Below, one piece after another: positions 13,566-26,191 of a stretch of 64,000 nucleotides of DNA. Both the position numbers and the translations under genes were made by a program. Source of the stretch: Hippophae tibetana. Lineage: Eukaryota > Streptophyta > Magnoliopsida > Rosales > Elaeagnaceae. The notes under the pieces were generated by a model, which made no database searches, was not told the origin of the DNA, and was given only the letters and a program-made list of their open reading frames with translations. Position 1 is the first letter of the stretch. Every line of letters starts with the position of its first letter. The stretch lies in NCBI GenBank assembly GCA_037013495.1, contig CM072802.1:62423483-62487482 (forward strand). The letters run 5' to 3'.

Positions 13566-15815
13566 GCCCAAGAATTCCATCGTTTGACACGAGTGTTCCC
13601 ACGGGGTGTTAGACATCCCTATCAACGCCACACATAGTGGCAACCGAACACGAGCATTCCTTGTCATCTTCGTATTTTTACCGTGCCAAACTTGATATTT
13701 TGTGATCAATAAATCATAGAGGATGAATTGAATTACGTCAAAAAAGAACCGACAATTTTGCACGAATTTTATATTTTTCGTGATTTTACAGAGTTCAAAA
13801 ACTAACTAAAAATACTTCCCATGTCCAAAAGATTATGAAAAATTGTAGTATGTGATCAAATATTATTCCAAACAGGTGTGCAAAAAAATCGCCCAATAAT
13901 TCCATCGTTTGACAAAAGTTTGCCCACGGAGTGTTGGACATGCCTATCAATGCCTCACATAGTGGCAACCTCAAATGTGGATTCCTTGTCATCTTCGTAT
14001 TTTAACCGTGCCAAACCTGATATTTTGTGATCAATAAATCATAGAGGTTGAAATAAATTACGTCAAAAAAGAACCGACAATTTTGGACGAATTTAATATT
14101 TTTCGTGATTTTCCATAGTTCAAAAAATAACTAAAAATACTTCCAATCTCCAATAGATTATGAAAAATTGTAGTATGTGATCAAATATTATTCCAAACAG
14201 GTGTGCAAAATAATCGCCCAAGAATTCCATCGTTTTCACGAGTTTGCCCATGTGGTGTTACACATGCCTATCAATGCCCCAAATAGTGGAACCCAAAAAT
14301 GAGCATTCCTTGTTATCTTCGTATTTTTACCGTGCCAAACCTGATGTTTCGTGATCAATAAATCATAGAGGATGAAAGGAATTGCGTCCAACAAGAAACG
14401 ACAATTTTGGACGAAATTTCTATTTTTCATGATTTTCCGAGAGTTTAAAAAATAACTAAAAATACTTCCCATGTCCATAAGATTATGAAACTTTGGAGTA
14501 TGTGATCAAATATTATTCCAAATAGATGGGCCAAAAATCGCCCAAAAATTCCATCGTTTGACACGAGTTTGCCCACGGGGTGTTAAGCATGCCTATCAAT
14601 GCCCCACATAATGGCACCCGAAAACGAGCATTCCTTGTAATCTTCGTATTTTTACCTTGCCAAACCTGATGTTTCGTGATCAATTAATCATAGAGGATGA
14701 AAGGAATTGCGTCCAACAAGAATCGACAATTTTGGACGAAATTTCAATTTTCATGATTTTCCGAGAGTTCAAAAAATAACTAAAAATAGTTCCCATGTCC
14801 ATAAGATTATTAAACTTTGCAGTATGTGATCAAATATTATTCCAAACAGTTGAGCAAAAAATCGCCCAAGAATTCCATCGTTTGACACGAGTGTTCCCAC
14901 GGGGTGTTAGACATCCCTATCAACGCCACACATAGTGGCAACCGAACACGAGCATTCCTTGTAATCTTCGTATTTTTACCGTGCCAAACTTGATATTTTG
15001 TGATCAATAAATCATAGAGGATGAATTGAATTACGTCAAAAAAGAACCGACAATTTTGGACGAATTTTATATTTTTCGTGATTTTACAGAGTTCAAAAAA
15101 TAACTAAAAATACTTCCCATGTCCCAAAGATTATGAAAAATTGTAGTATGTGATCAAATATTATTCCAAATAGGTGTGCAAAAAAATCGCCCAAGAATTC
15201 CATCATTTTCACGAGTTTGCCCATGTGGTGTTACACATGCCTATCAATGTCCCAAATAGTGGAACCCAAAAACGAGCATTCCTTGTCATCTTTGTATTTT
15301 TACCGTGCCAAACCTGATGTTTCGTGATCAATAAATCATAGAGGATGAAAGGAATTGCGTCCAACAAGAAACGACAATTTTGGACGAATTTTATATTTTT
15401 CATGATTTTCCGAGTGTTCAAAAAATAACTAAAAATACTTCCCATTTCCAAAGGATTATGAAACTTTGGAGTATGTCATCAAATATTATTCCAAATAGAT
15501 GGGCCAAAAATCGCCCAAAAATTCCATCGTTTGACACGAGTTTGCCCACGGTGTGTTAAGCATGCCTCTCAATGCCCCACATAATGGCACCCGAAAACGA
15601 GCATTCCTTGTAATCTTCGTATTTTTACCTTGCCAAACCTGATGTTTAGTGATCAATTAATCATAGAGAATGAAAGGAATTGCGTCCAACAAGAATCGAC
15701 AATTTTGGACGAAATTTCAATTTTCATGATTTTCCGATAGTTCAAAAAATAACTAAAAATAGTTCCCGTGTCCATAAGATTATTAAACTTTGCAGTATGT
15801 GATCAAATATTATTC
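13545..15815. repeat. 7-monomer higher-order repeat, copy 1 (2,271 bp)
   Basis: The monomer order is a1-a3-b-c-a1-b-c. Monomer a3 at 13869 is a b/a2 chimera carrying the private string CCTCAAATGTGGATTCC. The unit is two standard trimers plus one extra a-like monomer. Copies 2 and 3 follow directly. Confidence 0.9.
13869..14192. repeat. a3 monomer: b-head/a2-body chimera
   Basis: The monomer opens with the b-type head CAAACAGGTGTGCAAAAAAA and switches to an a2-type body after ATCGCCCAA, giving TAATTCC and TTGACAAAAG. It then carries the private variants CGGAGTGTTGGACATG and CCTCAAATGTGGATT. It sits between an a1 and a b monomer, adding one monomer to a trimer. Copies start at 13869, 16140, 18401, 41114, 48251, 51171, 53443, 56688 and 59933. 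The copies from 51171 on have a second switch to a1 at TATTTTTACCGTGACAAAC. Confidence 0.85.
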
Positions 15816-18076
15816 CAAACAGTTGAGCAAAAAATCGCCCAAGAATTCCATCGTTTGACACGAGTGTTCCCACGGGGTGTTAGACATCCCTATCAACGCC
15901 ACACATAGTGGCAACCGAACACGAGCATTCCTTGTCATCTTCGTATTTTTACCGTGCCAAACTTGATATTTTGTGATCAATAAATCATAGAGGATGAATT
16001 GAATTACGTCAAAAAAGAACCGACAATTTTGCACGAATTTTATATTTTTCGTGATTTTACAGAGTTCAAAAACTAACTAAAAATACTTCCCATGTCCAAA
16101 AGATTATGAAAAATTGTAGTATGTGATCAAATATTATTCCAAACAGGTGTGCAAAAAAATCGCCCAATAATTCCATCGTTTGACAAAAGTTTGCCCACGG
16201 AGTGTTGGACATGCCTATCAATGCCTCACATAGTGGCAACCTCAAATGTGGATTCCTTGTCATCTTCGTATTTTAACCGTGCCAAACCTGATATTTTGTG
16301 ATCAATAAATCATAGAGGTTGAAATAAATTACGTCAAAAAAGAATAGACAATTTTGGACGAATTTTATATTTTTCGTGATTTTCCATAGTTCAAAAAATA
16401 ACTAAAAATACTTCCAATGTCCAATAGATTATGAAAAATTGTAGTATGTGATCAAATATTATTCCAAACAGGTGTGCAAAATAATCGCCCAAGAATTCCA
16501 TCGTTTTCACGAGTTTGCCCATGTGGTGTTACACATGCCTATCAATGACCAAAATAGTGGAACCCAAAAACGAGCATTCCTTGTTATCTTCGTATTTTTA
16601 CCGTGCCAAACCTGATGTTTCGTGATCAATAAATCATAGAGGATGAAAGGAATTGCGTCCAACAAGAAACGACAATTTTGGACAAAATTTCTATTTTTCA
16701 TGATTTTCCGAGAGTTTAAAAAATAACTAAAAATACTTCCCATGTCCATAAGATTATGAAACTTTGGAGTATGTGATCAAATATTATTCCAAATAGATGG
16801 GCCAAAAATTCCATCGTTTGACACGAGTTTGCCCACGGGGTGTTAAGCATGCCTATCAATGCCCCACATAATGGCACCCGAAAACGAGCATTCCTTGTAA
16901 TATTCGTATTTTTACCTTGCCAAACCTGATGTTTCGTGATCAATTAATCATAGAGGATGAAAGGAATTGCGTCCAACAAGAATCGACAATTTTGGACGAA
17001 ATTTCAATTTTCATGATTTTCCGAGAGTTCAAAAAATAACTAAAAATAGTTCCCATGTCCATAAGATTATTAAACTTTGCAGTATGTGATCAAATATTAT
17101 TCCAAAATAGTTGAGCAAAAAATCGCCCAAGAATTCCATCGTTTGACACGAGTGTTCCCACGGGGTGTTAGACATCCCTATCAACGCCACACATAGTGGC
17201 AACCGAACACGAGCATTCCTTGTAATCTTCGTATTTTTACCGTGCCAAACTTGATATTTTGTGATCAATAAATCATAGAGGATGAATTGAATTACGTAAA
17301 AAAAGAACCGACAGTTTTGGACGAATTTTATATTTTTCGTGATTTTAGAGAGTTCAAAAAATAACTAAAAATACTTCCCATGTCCCAAAGATTATGAAAA
17401 ATTGTAGTATGTGATCAAATATTATTCCAAATAGGTGTGCAAAAAAATCGCCCAAGAATTCCATCATTTTCACGAGTTTGCCCATGTGGTATTACACATG
17501 CCTATCAATGTCCCAAATAGTGGAACCCAAAAACGAGCATTCCTTGTCATCTTTGTATTTTTACCGTGCCAAACCTGATGTTTCGTGATCAATAAATCAT
17601 AGAGGATGAAAGGAATTGCGTCCAACAAGAAACGACAATTTTGGACGAATTTTATATTTTTCATGATTTTCCGAGTGTTCAAAAAATAACTAAAAATACT
17701 TCCCATTTCCATAAGATTATGAAACTTTGGAGTATGTCATCAAATATTATTCCAAATAGATGGGACAAAAATCGCCCAAAAATTCCATCGTTTGACACGA
17801 GTTTGCCCACGGGGTGTTAAGCATGCCTCTCAATGCCCCACATAATGGCACCCGAAAACGAGCATTCCTTGTAATCTTCGTATTTTTACCTTGCCAAACC
17901 TGATGTTTCGTGATCAATTAATCATAGAGGATGAAAGGAATTGCGTCCAACAAGAATCGACAATTTTGGACGAAATTTCAATTTTCATGATTTTCCGAGA
18001 GTTCAAAAAATAACTAAAAATACTTCCCATGTCCATAAGATTATGAAACTTTGCAGTATATGATCAAATATTATTC
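15816..18076. repeat. 7-monomer higher-order repeat, copy 2 (2,261 bp)
   Basis: It has the same order as copy 1, with a3 at 16140. It is 10 bp shorter because of an 11-bp deletion in the first c monomer (junction 16802-16809) and one extra A near 17106 (CCAAAATAG). The deletion is not in copies 1 or 3, so it arose after the unit was amplified or was not spread. Confidence 0.9.
16802..16809. other. Junction of an 11-bp deletion in a c monomer
   Basis: Other c monomers read GGCCAAAAATCGCCCAAAAA followed by TTCC. Here the sequence is GGCCAAAAATTCC, with 11 bp lost between two CCAAAAAT octamers. It occurs once, in copy 2 of the 7-monomer repeat. Confidence 0.9.
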
Positions 18077-19590
18077 CAAACAGTTGAGTAAAAAATCGCC
18101 CAATAATTCCATCGTTTGACAAAAGTTTGCCCACGGGGTGTTAGACATCCCTATCAACGCCACACATAGTGGCAACCGAACACGAGCATTCCTTGTCATC
18201 TTCATATTTTTACCGTGCCAAACTTGATATTTTGTGATCAATAAATCATAGAGGATGAATTGAATTACGTCAAAAAAGAACCGGCAATTTTGCACGAATT
18301 TTATATTTTTCGTGATTTTCTAGAGTTCAAAAACTAACTAAAAATACTTCCCATGTCCAAAAGATTATGAAAAATTGCAGTATGTGATCAAATATTATTC
18401 CAAACAGGTGTGCTAAAAAATCGCCCAAGAATTCCATCGTTTGACAAAAGTTTGCCCACGGAGTGTTGGACATGCCTATCAATGCCTCACATAGTGGCAA
18501 CCTCAAATGTGGATTCCTTGTCATCTTCGTATTTTAACCGTGCCAAACCTGATATTTTGTGATCAATAAATCATAGAGGTTGAAATAAATTACGTCAAAA
18601 AAGAACCGACAATTTTGGACGAATTTTATTTTTTTCGTGATTTTCCATAGTTCAAAAAATAACTAAAAATACTTCCAATCTCCAATAGATTATGAAAAAT
18701 TGTAGTATGTGATCAAATATTATTCCAAACAGGTGTGCAAAATAATCGCCCAAGAATTCCATCGTTTTCACGAGTTTGCCCATGTGGTGTTACACATGCC
18801 TATCAATGCCCCAAATAGTGGAACCCAAAAACGAGCATTCCTTGTTATCTTCGTATTTTTACCGTGCCAAACATGATGTTTCGTGATCAATAAATCATAG
18901 AGGATGAAAGGAATTGCGTCCAACAAGAAACGACAATTTTGGACGAAATTTCTATTTTTCATGATTTTCCGAGAGTTTAAAAAATAACTAAAAATACTTC
19001 CCATGTCCATAAGATTATGAAACTTTGGAGTATGTGATCAAATATTATTCCAAATAGATGGGCCAAAAATCGCCCAAAAATTCCATCGTTTGACAAGAGT
19101 TTGCCCATGGGGTGTTAAGCATGCCTATCAATGCCCCATATAATGGCACCCGAAAACGAGCATTCCTTGTAATCTTCGTATTTTTACCTTGCCAAACCTG
19201 ATGTTTCGTGATCAATTAATCATAGAGGATGAAAGGAATTGCGTCCAACAAGAATCGACAATTTTGGACGAAATTTCAATTTTCATGATTTTCCGAGAGT
19301 TCAAAAAATAACTAAAAATAGTTCCCATGTCCATAAGATTATTAAACTTTGCAGTATGTGATCAAATATTATTCCAAACAGTTGAGCAAAAAATCGCCCA
19401 AGAATTCCATCGTTTGACACGAGTGTTCCCACGGGGTGTTAGACATCCCTATCAACGCCACACATAGTGGCAACCGAACACGAGCATTCCTTGTAATCTT
19501 CGTATTTTTACCGTGCCAAACTTGATATTTTGTGATCAATAAATCATAGAGGATGAATTGAATTACGTCAAAAAAGATCCGACAATTTTG

Positions 19591-19648
19591 GACGAATTTT
19601 ATATTTTTCGTGATTTTACAGAGTTCAAAAAATAACTAAAAATACTTC
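19591..19648. other. Phased A/T-tract segment (example)
   Basis: In each monomer a run of short A/T tracts follows the conserved GGACGAA: AATTTT, ATTTTT, ATTTT, AAAAAA and AAAAA. Centre spacings are roughly 8-10 bp, with one larger gap of about 15 bp. Tracts near helical spacing are known to bend DNA, and curved segments are common in satellites. Curvature here is inferred, not measured. Confidence 0.5.
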
Positions 19649-20331
19649 CCATGTCCCAAAGATTATGAAAAATTGTAGTATGTGATCAAATATTATTCCA
19701 AATAGGTGTGCAAAAAAATCGCCCAAGAATTCCATGATTTTCACGAGTTTGCCCATGTGGTGTTACACATGCCTATCAATGTCCCAAATAGTGGAACCCA
19801 AAAACGAGCATTCCTTGTCATCTTTGTATTTTTACCGTGCCAAACCTGATGTTTCGTGATCAATAAATCATAGAGGATGAAAGGAATTGCGTCCAACAAG
19901 AAACGACAATTTTGGACGAATTTTATATTTTTCATGATTTTCCGAGTGTTCAAAAAATAACTAAAAATACTTCCCATTTCCATAGGATTATGAAACTTTG
20001 GAGTATGTCATCAAATATTATTCCAAATAGATGGGCCAAAAATCGCCAAAAAATTCCATCGTTTGACACGAGTTTGCCCACGGGGTGTTAGGCATGCCTA
20101 TCAATTCCCCACATAATGGCACCCGAAAACGAGCATTCCTTGTAATCTTCGTATTTTTACCTTGCCAAACCTGATGTTTCGTGATCAATAAATCATAGAG
20201 GATGAAAGGAATTGCATCCAACAAGAATCGACAATTTTGGACGAAATTTCTATTTTTCATGATTTTCCGAGAGTTTAAAAAATAACTAAAAATACTTTCC
20301 ATGTCCATAAGATTATGAAACTTTGCAGTAT

Positions 20332-20348
20332 GTGATCAAATATTATTC
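20332..20348. other. Near-invariant box GTGATCAAATATTATTC (example)
   Basis: This box occurs once per monomer at the family boundary and is the least variable part of the repeat. The variants seen are GTCATCAAATATT in many b monomers, GTGATAAAATATT in R-type a4 monomers and GTGATTAAATATT in the 10-mer. The octamer GTGATCAA also occurs a second time in each monomer (for example at 20181), about 150 bp before this one and 174 bp after the previous one. No binding protein can be assigned. Confidence 0.75.
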
Positions 20349-23270
20349 CAAACAGTTGAGCAAAAAATCGCCCAAGAATTCTATCGTTTGACACGAGTTT
20401 TCCCATGGGGTGTTAGACATCCCTATCAATGCCACACATAGTGGCAACCGAAAACGAGCATTCCTTGTCATCTTCGTATTTTTTCCGTGCCAAAAATGAT
20501 ATTTTATGATCAATAAATCATAGAGGATGAATTGAATTACGTCAAAAAAGAACCGACAATTTTGGACGAATTTTATATTTTTCATGATTTTCCAGAGTTC
20601 AAAAAATAACTAAAAATACTTCCCATGTCCAAAACATTATGAAAAATTGTAGTATGTGATCAAATATTATTCCAAACAGGTGTGCAAAAAAATCGCACAA
20701 GAATTCCATCGTTTTCACGAGTTTGCCCAAGGGGTGTTAAACATGCCTATCAATGCCCCAAATAGTGGAACCCAAAAACGAGCATTCCTTGTCATCTTCG
20801 TATTTTTACCATGCCAAACCTGATGTTTCGTGATCAATAAATCATAGAGGATGAAAGGAATTGCGTCCAACAAGAAACGACAATTTTGGACGAAATTTCT
20901 ATTTTTCATGATTTTCCGAGAGTTTAAAAAATAACTAAAAATACTTCCCATGTCCATAAGATTATGAAACTTTGGAGTATGTGATCAAATATTATTCCAA
21001 ATAGATGGGCCAAAAATCGCCCAAAAATTCCATCGTTTGACACGAGTTTGCCCACGGGGTGTTAAGCATGCCTATCAATGCCCCACATAATGGCACCCGA
21101 AAACGAGCATTCCTTGTAATCTTCGTATTTTTACCTTGCCAAACCTGATGTTTCGTGATCAATTAATCATAGAGGATGAAAGGAATTGCGTCCAACAAGA
21201 ATCGACAATTTTGGACGAAATTTCAATTTTCATGATTTTCCGAGAGTTCAAAAAATAACTAAAAATACTTCCCATGTCCATAAGATTATGAAACTTTGCA
21301 GTATGTGATCAAATATTATTCCAAACAGTTGAGCAAAAAATCGCCCAATAATTCCATCGTTTAACAAAAGTTTCCCCACGGGGTGTTAGACATGTCTATC
21401 AATGCCTCACATAGTGGCAACCGAAAATGAGGATTCCTTGTCATCTTCGTATTTTAACCGTGCCAAACCTGATATTTTGTGATCAATAAATGATAGAGGT
21501 TGAAATGAATTACGTCAAAAAAGAACTGACAATTTTGGACGAATTTTATATTTTTCGTGATTTTCCATAGTTCAAAAAATAACTAAAAATACTTCCAATG
21601 TCCAAAACATTATGAAAAATTGTAGTATGTGATCAAATATTATTCCAAACAGGTGTGCAAAAAAATCGCACAAGAATTCCATCGTTTTCACGAGTTTGCC
21701 CATGTGGTGTTACACATGCCTATCAATGCCCCAAATAGTGGAACCCAAAAACGAGCATTCCTTGTCATCTTCGTATTTCTACCTTGCCAAACCTGATGTT
21801 TCGTGATCAATAAATCATAAAAGATGAAAGGAATTGCGTCCAACAAGAACCGACAATTTTGGACGAAATTTCTATTTTTCATGATTTTCCGAGTGTTCAA
21901 AAAATAACTAAAAATAGTTCCCATGTCCATAAGATTATTAAACTTTGGAGTATGTGATCAAATATTATTCCAAATAGATGTGCCAAAAATCGCCCAAGAA
22001 TTCCATCGTTTGACACGAGTGTTCCCACGGGGTGTTAGACATCCCTATCAACGCCACACATAGTGGCACCCGAAAACGAGCATTCCTTTTAATCTTCGTA
22101 TTTTTACCTTGCCAAACCTGATGTTTCGTGATCAATTAATCATAGAGGATGAAAGGAATTGCGTCCAACAAGAATCGACAATTTTGGACGAAATTTCTAT
22201 TTTTCATGATTTTCCGAGAGTTCAAAAAATAACTAAAAATACTTCCCATGTCCATAAGATTATTAAACTTTGCAGTATGTGATCAAATATTATTCCAAAC
22301 AGTTGAGCAAAAAATCGCCCAAGAATTCTATCGTTTGACACGAGTTTTCCCACGTGGTGTTAGACATCCCTATCAACGCCACACATAGTTGCAACCGAAC
22401 ACGAGCATTCCTTGTAATCTTCGTATTTTTACCGTGCCAAACTTGATATTTTGTGATCAATAAATCATAGAGGATGAATTGAATTACGTCAAAAAAGAAC
22501 CGGCAATTTTGCACGAATTTTATATTTTTCGTGATTTTCTAGAGTTTTAAAAAATAACTAAAAATACTTCCCATGTCCCAAAGATTATGAAAAATTGTAG
22601 TATGTGATCAAATATTATTCCAAATAGGTGTGCAAAAAAATCGCCCAAGAATTCCATGATTTTCACGAGTTTGCCCATGTGGTGTTACACATGCCTATCA
22701 ATGTCCCAAATAGTGGAACCCAAAAACGAGCATTCCTTGTCATCTTTGTATTTTTACCGTGCCAAACCTGATGTTTCGTGATCAATAAATCATAGAGGAT
22801 GAAAGGAATTGCGTCCAACAAGAAACGACAATTTTGGACGAATTTTATATTTTTCATGATTTTCCGAGTGTTCAAAAAATAACTAAAAATACTTCCCATT
22901 TCCATAGGATTATGAAACTTTGGAGTATGTCATCAAATATTATTCCAAATAGATGGGCCAAAAATCGCCAAAAAATTCCATCGTTTGACACGAGTTTGCC
23001 CACGGGGTGTTAGGCATGCCTATCAATTCCCCACATAATGGCACCCGAAAACGAGCATTCCTTGTAATCTTCGTATTTTTACCTTGCCAAACCTGATGTT
23101 TCGTGATCAATAAATCATAGAGGATGAAAGGAATTGCATCCAACAAGAATCGACAATTTTGGACGAAATTTCTATTTTTCATGATTTTCCGAGAGTTTAA
23201 AAAATAACTAAAAATACTTTCCATGTCCATAAGATTATGAAACTTTGCAGTATGTGATCAAATATTATTC
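20349..23270. repeat. 9-monomer higher-order repeat P0-Q0-R0, copy 1 (2,922 bp)
   Basis: Three trimers with distinct variants make up the unit. P0 has an a4 monomer with GTATTTTTTCCGTGCC and GATATTTTATGATC, then b2 with CCCAAGGGGTGTTAAAC. Q0 has an a2 monomer with CGTTTAACAAAAG and GAGGTTGAAATG, a b with TATTTCTACCTTGCC, and a c monomer holding an a1-type patch. R0 has an a1 variant with CACATAGTTGCAACC, then b1 and c2 (CTATCAATTCCCC, GCATCCAAC). The next unit repeats it 2,922 bp downstream. Confidence 0.9.
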
Positions 23271-26191
23271 CAAACAGTTGAGCAAAAAATCGCCCAAGAA
23301 TTCTATCGTTTGACACGAGTTTTCCCATGGGGTGTTAGACATCCCTATCAATGCCACACATAGTGGCAACCGAAAACGAGCATTCCTTGTCATCTTCGTA
23401 TTTTTTCCGTGCCAAAAATGATATTTTATGATCAATAAATCATAGAGGATGAATTGAATTACGTCAAAAAAGAACCGACAATTTTGGACGAATTTTATAT
23501 TTTTCATGATTTTCCAGAGTTCAAAAAATAACTAAAAATACTTCCCATGTCCAAAACATTATGAAAAATTGTAGTATGTGATCAAATATTATTCCAAACA
23601 GGTGTGCAAAAAAATCGCACAAGAATTCCATCGTTTTCACGAGTTTGCCCAAGGGGTGTTAAACATGCCTATCAATGCCCCAAATAGTGGAACCCAAAAA
23701 CGAGCATTCCTTGTCATCTTCGTATTTTTACCATGCCAAACCTGATGTTTCGTGATCAATAAATCATAGAGGATGAAAGGAATTGCGTCCAACAAGAAAC
23801 GACAATTTTGGACGAAATTTCTATTTTTCATGATTTTCCGAGAGTTTAAAAAATAACTAAAAATACTTCCCATGTCCATAAGATTATGAAACTTTGGAGT
23901 ATGTGATCAAATATTATTCCAAATAGATGGGCCAAAAATCGCCCAAAAATTCCATCGTTTGACACGAGTTTGCCCACGGGGTGTTAAGCATGCCTATCAA
24001 TGCCCCACATAATGGCACCCGAAAACGAGCATTCCTTGTAATCTTCGTATTTTTACCTTGCCAAACCTGATGTTTCGTGATCAATTAATCATAGAGGATG
24101 AAAGGAATTGCGTCCAACAAGAATCGACAATTTTGGACGAAATTTCAATTTTCATGATTTTCCGAGAGTTCAAAAAATAACTAAAAATACTTCCCATGTC
24201 CATAAGATTATGAAACTTTGCAGTATGTGATCAAATATTATTCCAAACAGTTGAGCAAAAAATCGCCCAATAATTCCATCGTTTAACAAAAGTTTCCCCA
24301 CGGGGTGTTAGACATGTCTATCAATGCCTCACATAGTGGCAACCGAAAATGAGGATTCCTTGTCATCTTCGTATTTTAACCGTGCCAAACCTGATATTTT
24401 GTGATCAATAAATGATAGAGGTTGAAATGAATTACGTCAAAAAAGAACTGACAATTTTGGACGAATTTTATATTTTTCGTGATTTTCCATAGTTCAAAAA
24501 ATAACTAAAAATACTTCCAATGTCCAAAACATTATGAAAAATTGTAGTATGTGATCAAATATTATTCCAAACAGGTGTGCAAAAAAATCGCACAAGAATT
24601 CCATCGTTTTCACGAGTTTGCCCATGTGGTGTTACACATGCCTATCAATGCCCCAAATAGTGGAACCCAAAAACGAGCATTCCTTGTCATCTTCGTATTT
24701 CTACCTTGCCAAACCTGATGTTTCGTGATCAATAAATCATAAAAGATGAAAGGAATTGCGTCCAACAAGAACCGACAATTTTGGACGAAATTTCTATTTT
24801 TCATGATTTTCCGAGTGTTCAAAAAATAACTAAAAATAGTTCCCATGTCCATAAGATTATTAAACTTTGGAGTATGTGATCAAATATTATTCCAAATAGA
24901 TGTGCCAAAAATCGCCCAAGAATTCCATCGTTTGACACGAGTGTTCCCACGGGGTGTTAGACATCCCTATCAACGCCACACATAGTGGCACCCGAAAACG
25001 AGCATTCCTTTTAATCTTCGTATTTTTACCTTGCCAAACCTGATGTTTCGTGATCAATTAATCATAGAGGATGAAAGGAATTGCGTCCAACAAGAATCGA
25101 CAATTTTGGACGAAATTTCTATTTTTCATGATTTTCCGAGAGTTCAAAAAATAACTAAAAATACTTCCCATGTCCATAAGATTATTAAACTTTGCAGTAT
25201 GTGATCAAATATTATTCCAAACAGTTGAGCAAAAAATCGCCCAAGAATTCTATCGTTTGACACGAGTTTTCCCACGTGGTGTTAGACATCCCTATCAACG
25301 CCACACATAGTTGCAACCGAACACGAGCATTCCTTGTAATCTTCGTATTTTTACCGTGCCAAACTTGATATTTTGTGATCAATAAATCATAGAGGATGAA
25401 TTGAATTACGTCAAAAAAGAACCGGCAATTTTGCACGAATTTTATATTTTTCGTGATTTTACAGAGTTCAAAAAATAACTAAAAATACTTCCCATGTCCC
25501 AAAGATTATGAAAAATTGTAGTATGTGATCAAATATTATTCCAAATAGGTGTGCAAAAAAATCGCCCAAGAATTCCATGATTTTCACGAGTTTGCCCATG
25601 TGGTGTTACACATGCCTATCAATGTCCCAAATAGTGGAACCCAAAAACGAGCATTCCTTGTCATCTTTGTATTTTTACCGTGCCAAACCTGATGTTTCGT
25701 GATCAATAAATCATAGAGGATGAAAGGAATTGCGTCCAACAAGAAACGACAATTTTGGACGAATTTTATATTTTTCATGATTTTCCGAGTGTTCAAAAAA
25801 TAACTAAACATACTTCCCATTTCCATAGGATTATGAAACTTTGGAGTATGTCATCAAATATTATTCCAAATAGATGGGCCAAAAATCGCCAAAAAATTCC
25901 ATCGTTTGACACGAGTTTGCCCACGGGGTGTTAGGCATGCCTATCAATTCCCCACATAATGGCACCCGAAAACGAGCATTCCTTGTAATCTTCGTATTTT
26001 TACCTTGCCAAACCTGATGTTTCGTGATCAATAAATCATAGAGGATGAAAGGAATTGCATCCAACAAGAATCGACAATTTTGGACGAAATTTCTATTTTT
26101 CATGATTTTCCGAGAGTTTAAAAAATAACTAAAAATACTTTCCATGTCCATAAGATTATGAAACTTTGCAGTATGTGATCAAATATTATTC
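23271..26191. repeat. 9-monomer higher-order repeat P0-Q0-R0, copy 2 (2,921 bp)
   Basis: It is nearly identical to copy 1, including the conversion patch in the c monomer of Q0 (about 24940-24992) and CACATAGTTGCAACC. Near 22530-22550 copy 1 has TTTTCTAGAGTTTTAAAAAAT, whereas copy 2 has TTTTACAGAGTTCAAAAAAT near 25460, which accounts for the one-base length difference. Confidence 0.9.

Larger units (their letters stand above)
18077..20348. repeat. 7-monomer higher-order repeat, copy 3 (2,272 bp)
   Basis: It has the same order, with a3 at 18401. The first monomer is itself chimeric. It opens like a2 (GAGTAAAAAATCGCCCAATAA, then TTGACAAAAG) and becomes a1 by ACATCCCTATCAACGCC near 18147. This opening recurs in the isolated 7-mer at 47927, which links those two blocks. 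Confidence 0.88.
19375..20348. repeat. Reference a-b-c trimer (basic 973-974 bp higher-order unit)
   Basis: This is a clean example of the default three-monomer unit. Monomer a is 19375-19698 (324 bp), b is 19699-20023 (325 bp) and c is 20024-20348 (325 bp). The families differ mostly in the first 130 bases after the ATATTATTCC box. Family a has GTTGAGCA and AGTGTTCCCACGG, b has GGTGTGCA and GTTTTCACGAG with CCCAAATAGTGG, and c has GATGGGCC and CCACATAATGG. They also differ in the middle: a has GAATTGAATTACGTCAAAA, whereas b and c have GAAAGGAATTGCGTCC (or GCATCC). The last 100 bases are more alike. Monomer starts here are placed by convention after ATATTATTC; no biological boundary is implied. 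Confidence 0.93.

Noticed and set aside
20181..20196. Dyad TGATCAATAAATCA as an operator or hairpin
   Set aside because: The arms are only four bases plus the self-complementary TGATCA. This is too short to call and is expected by chance in AT-rich DNA.
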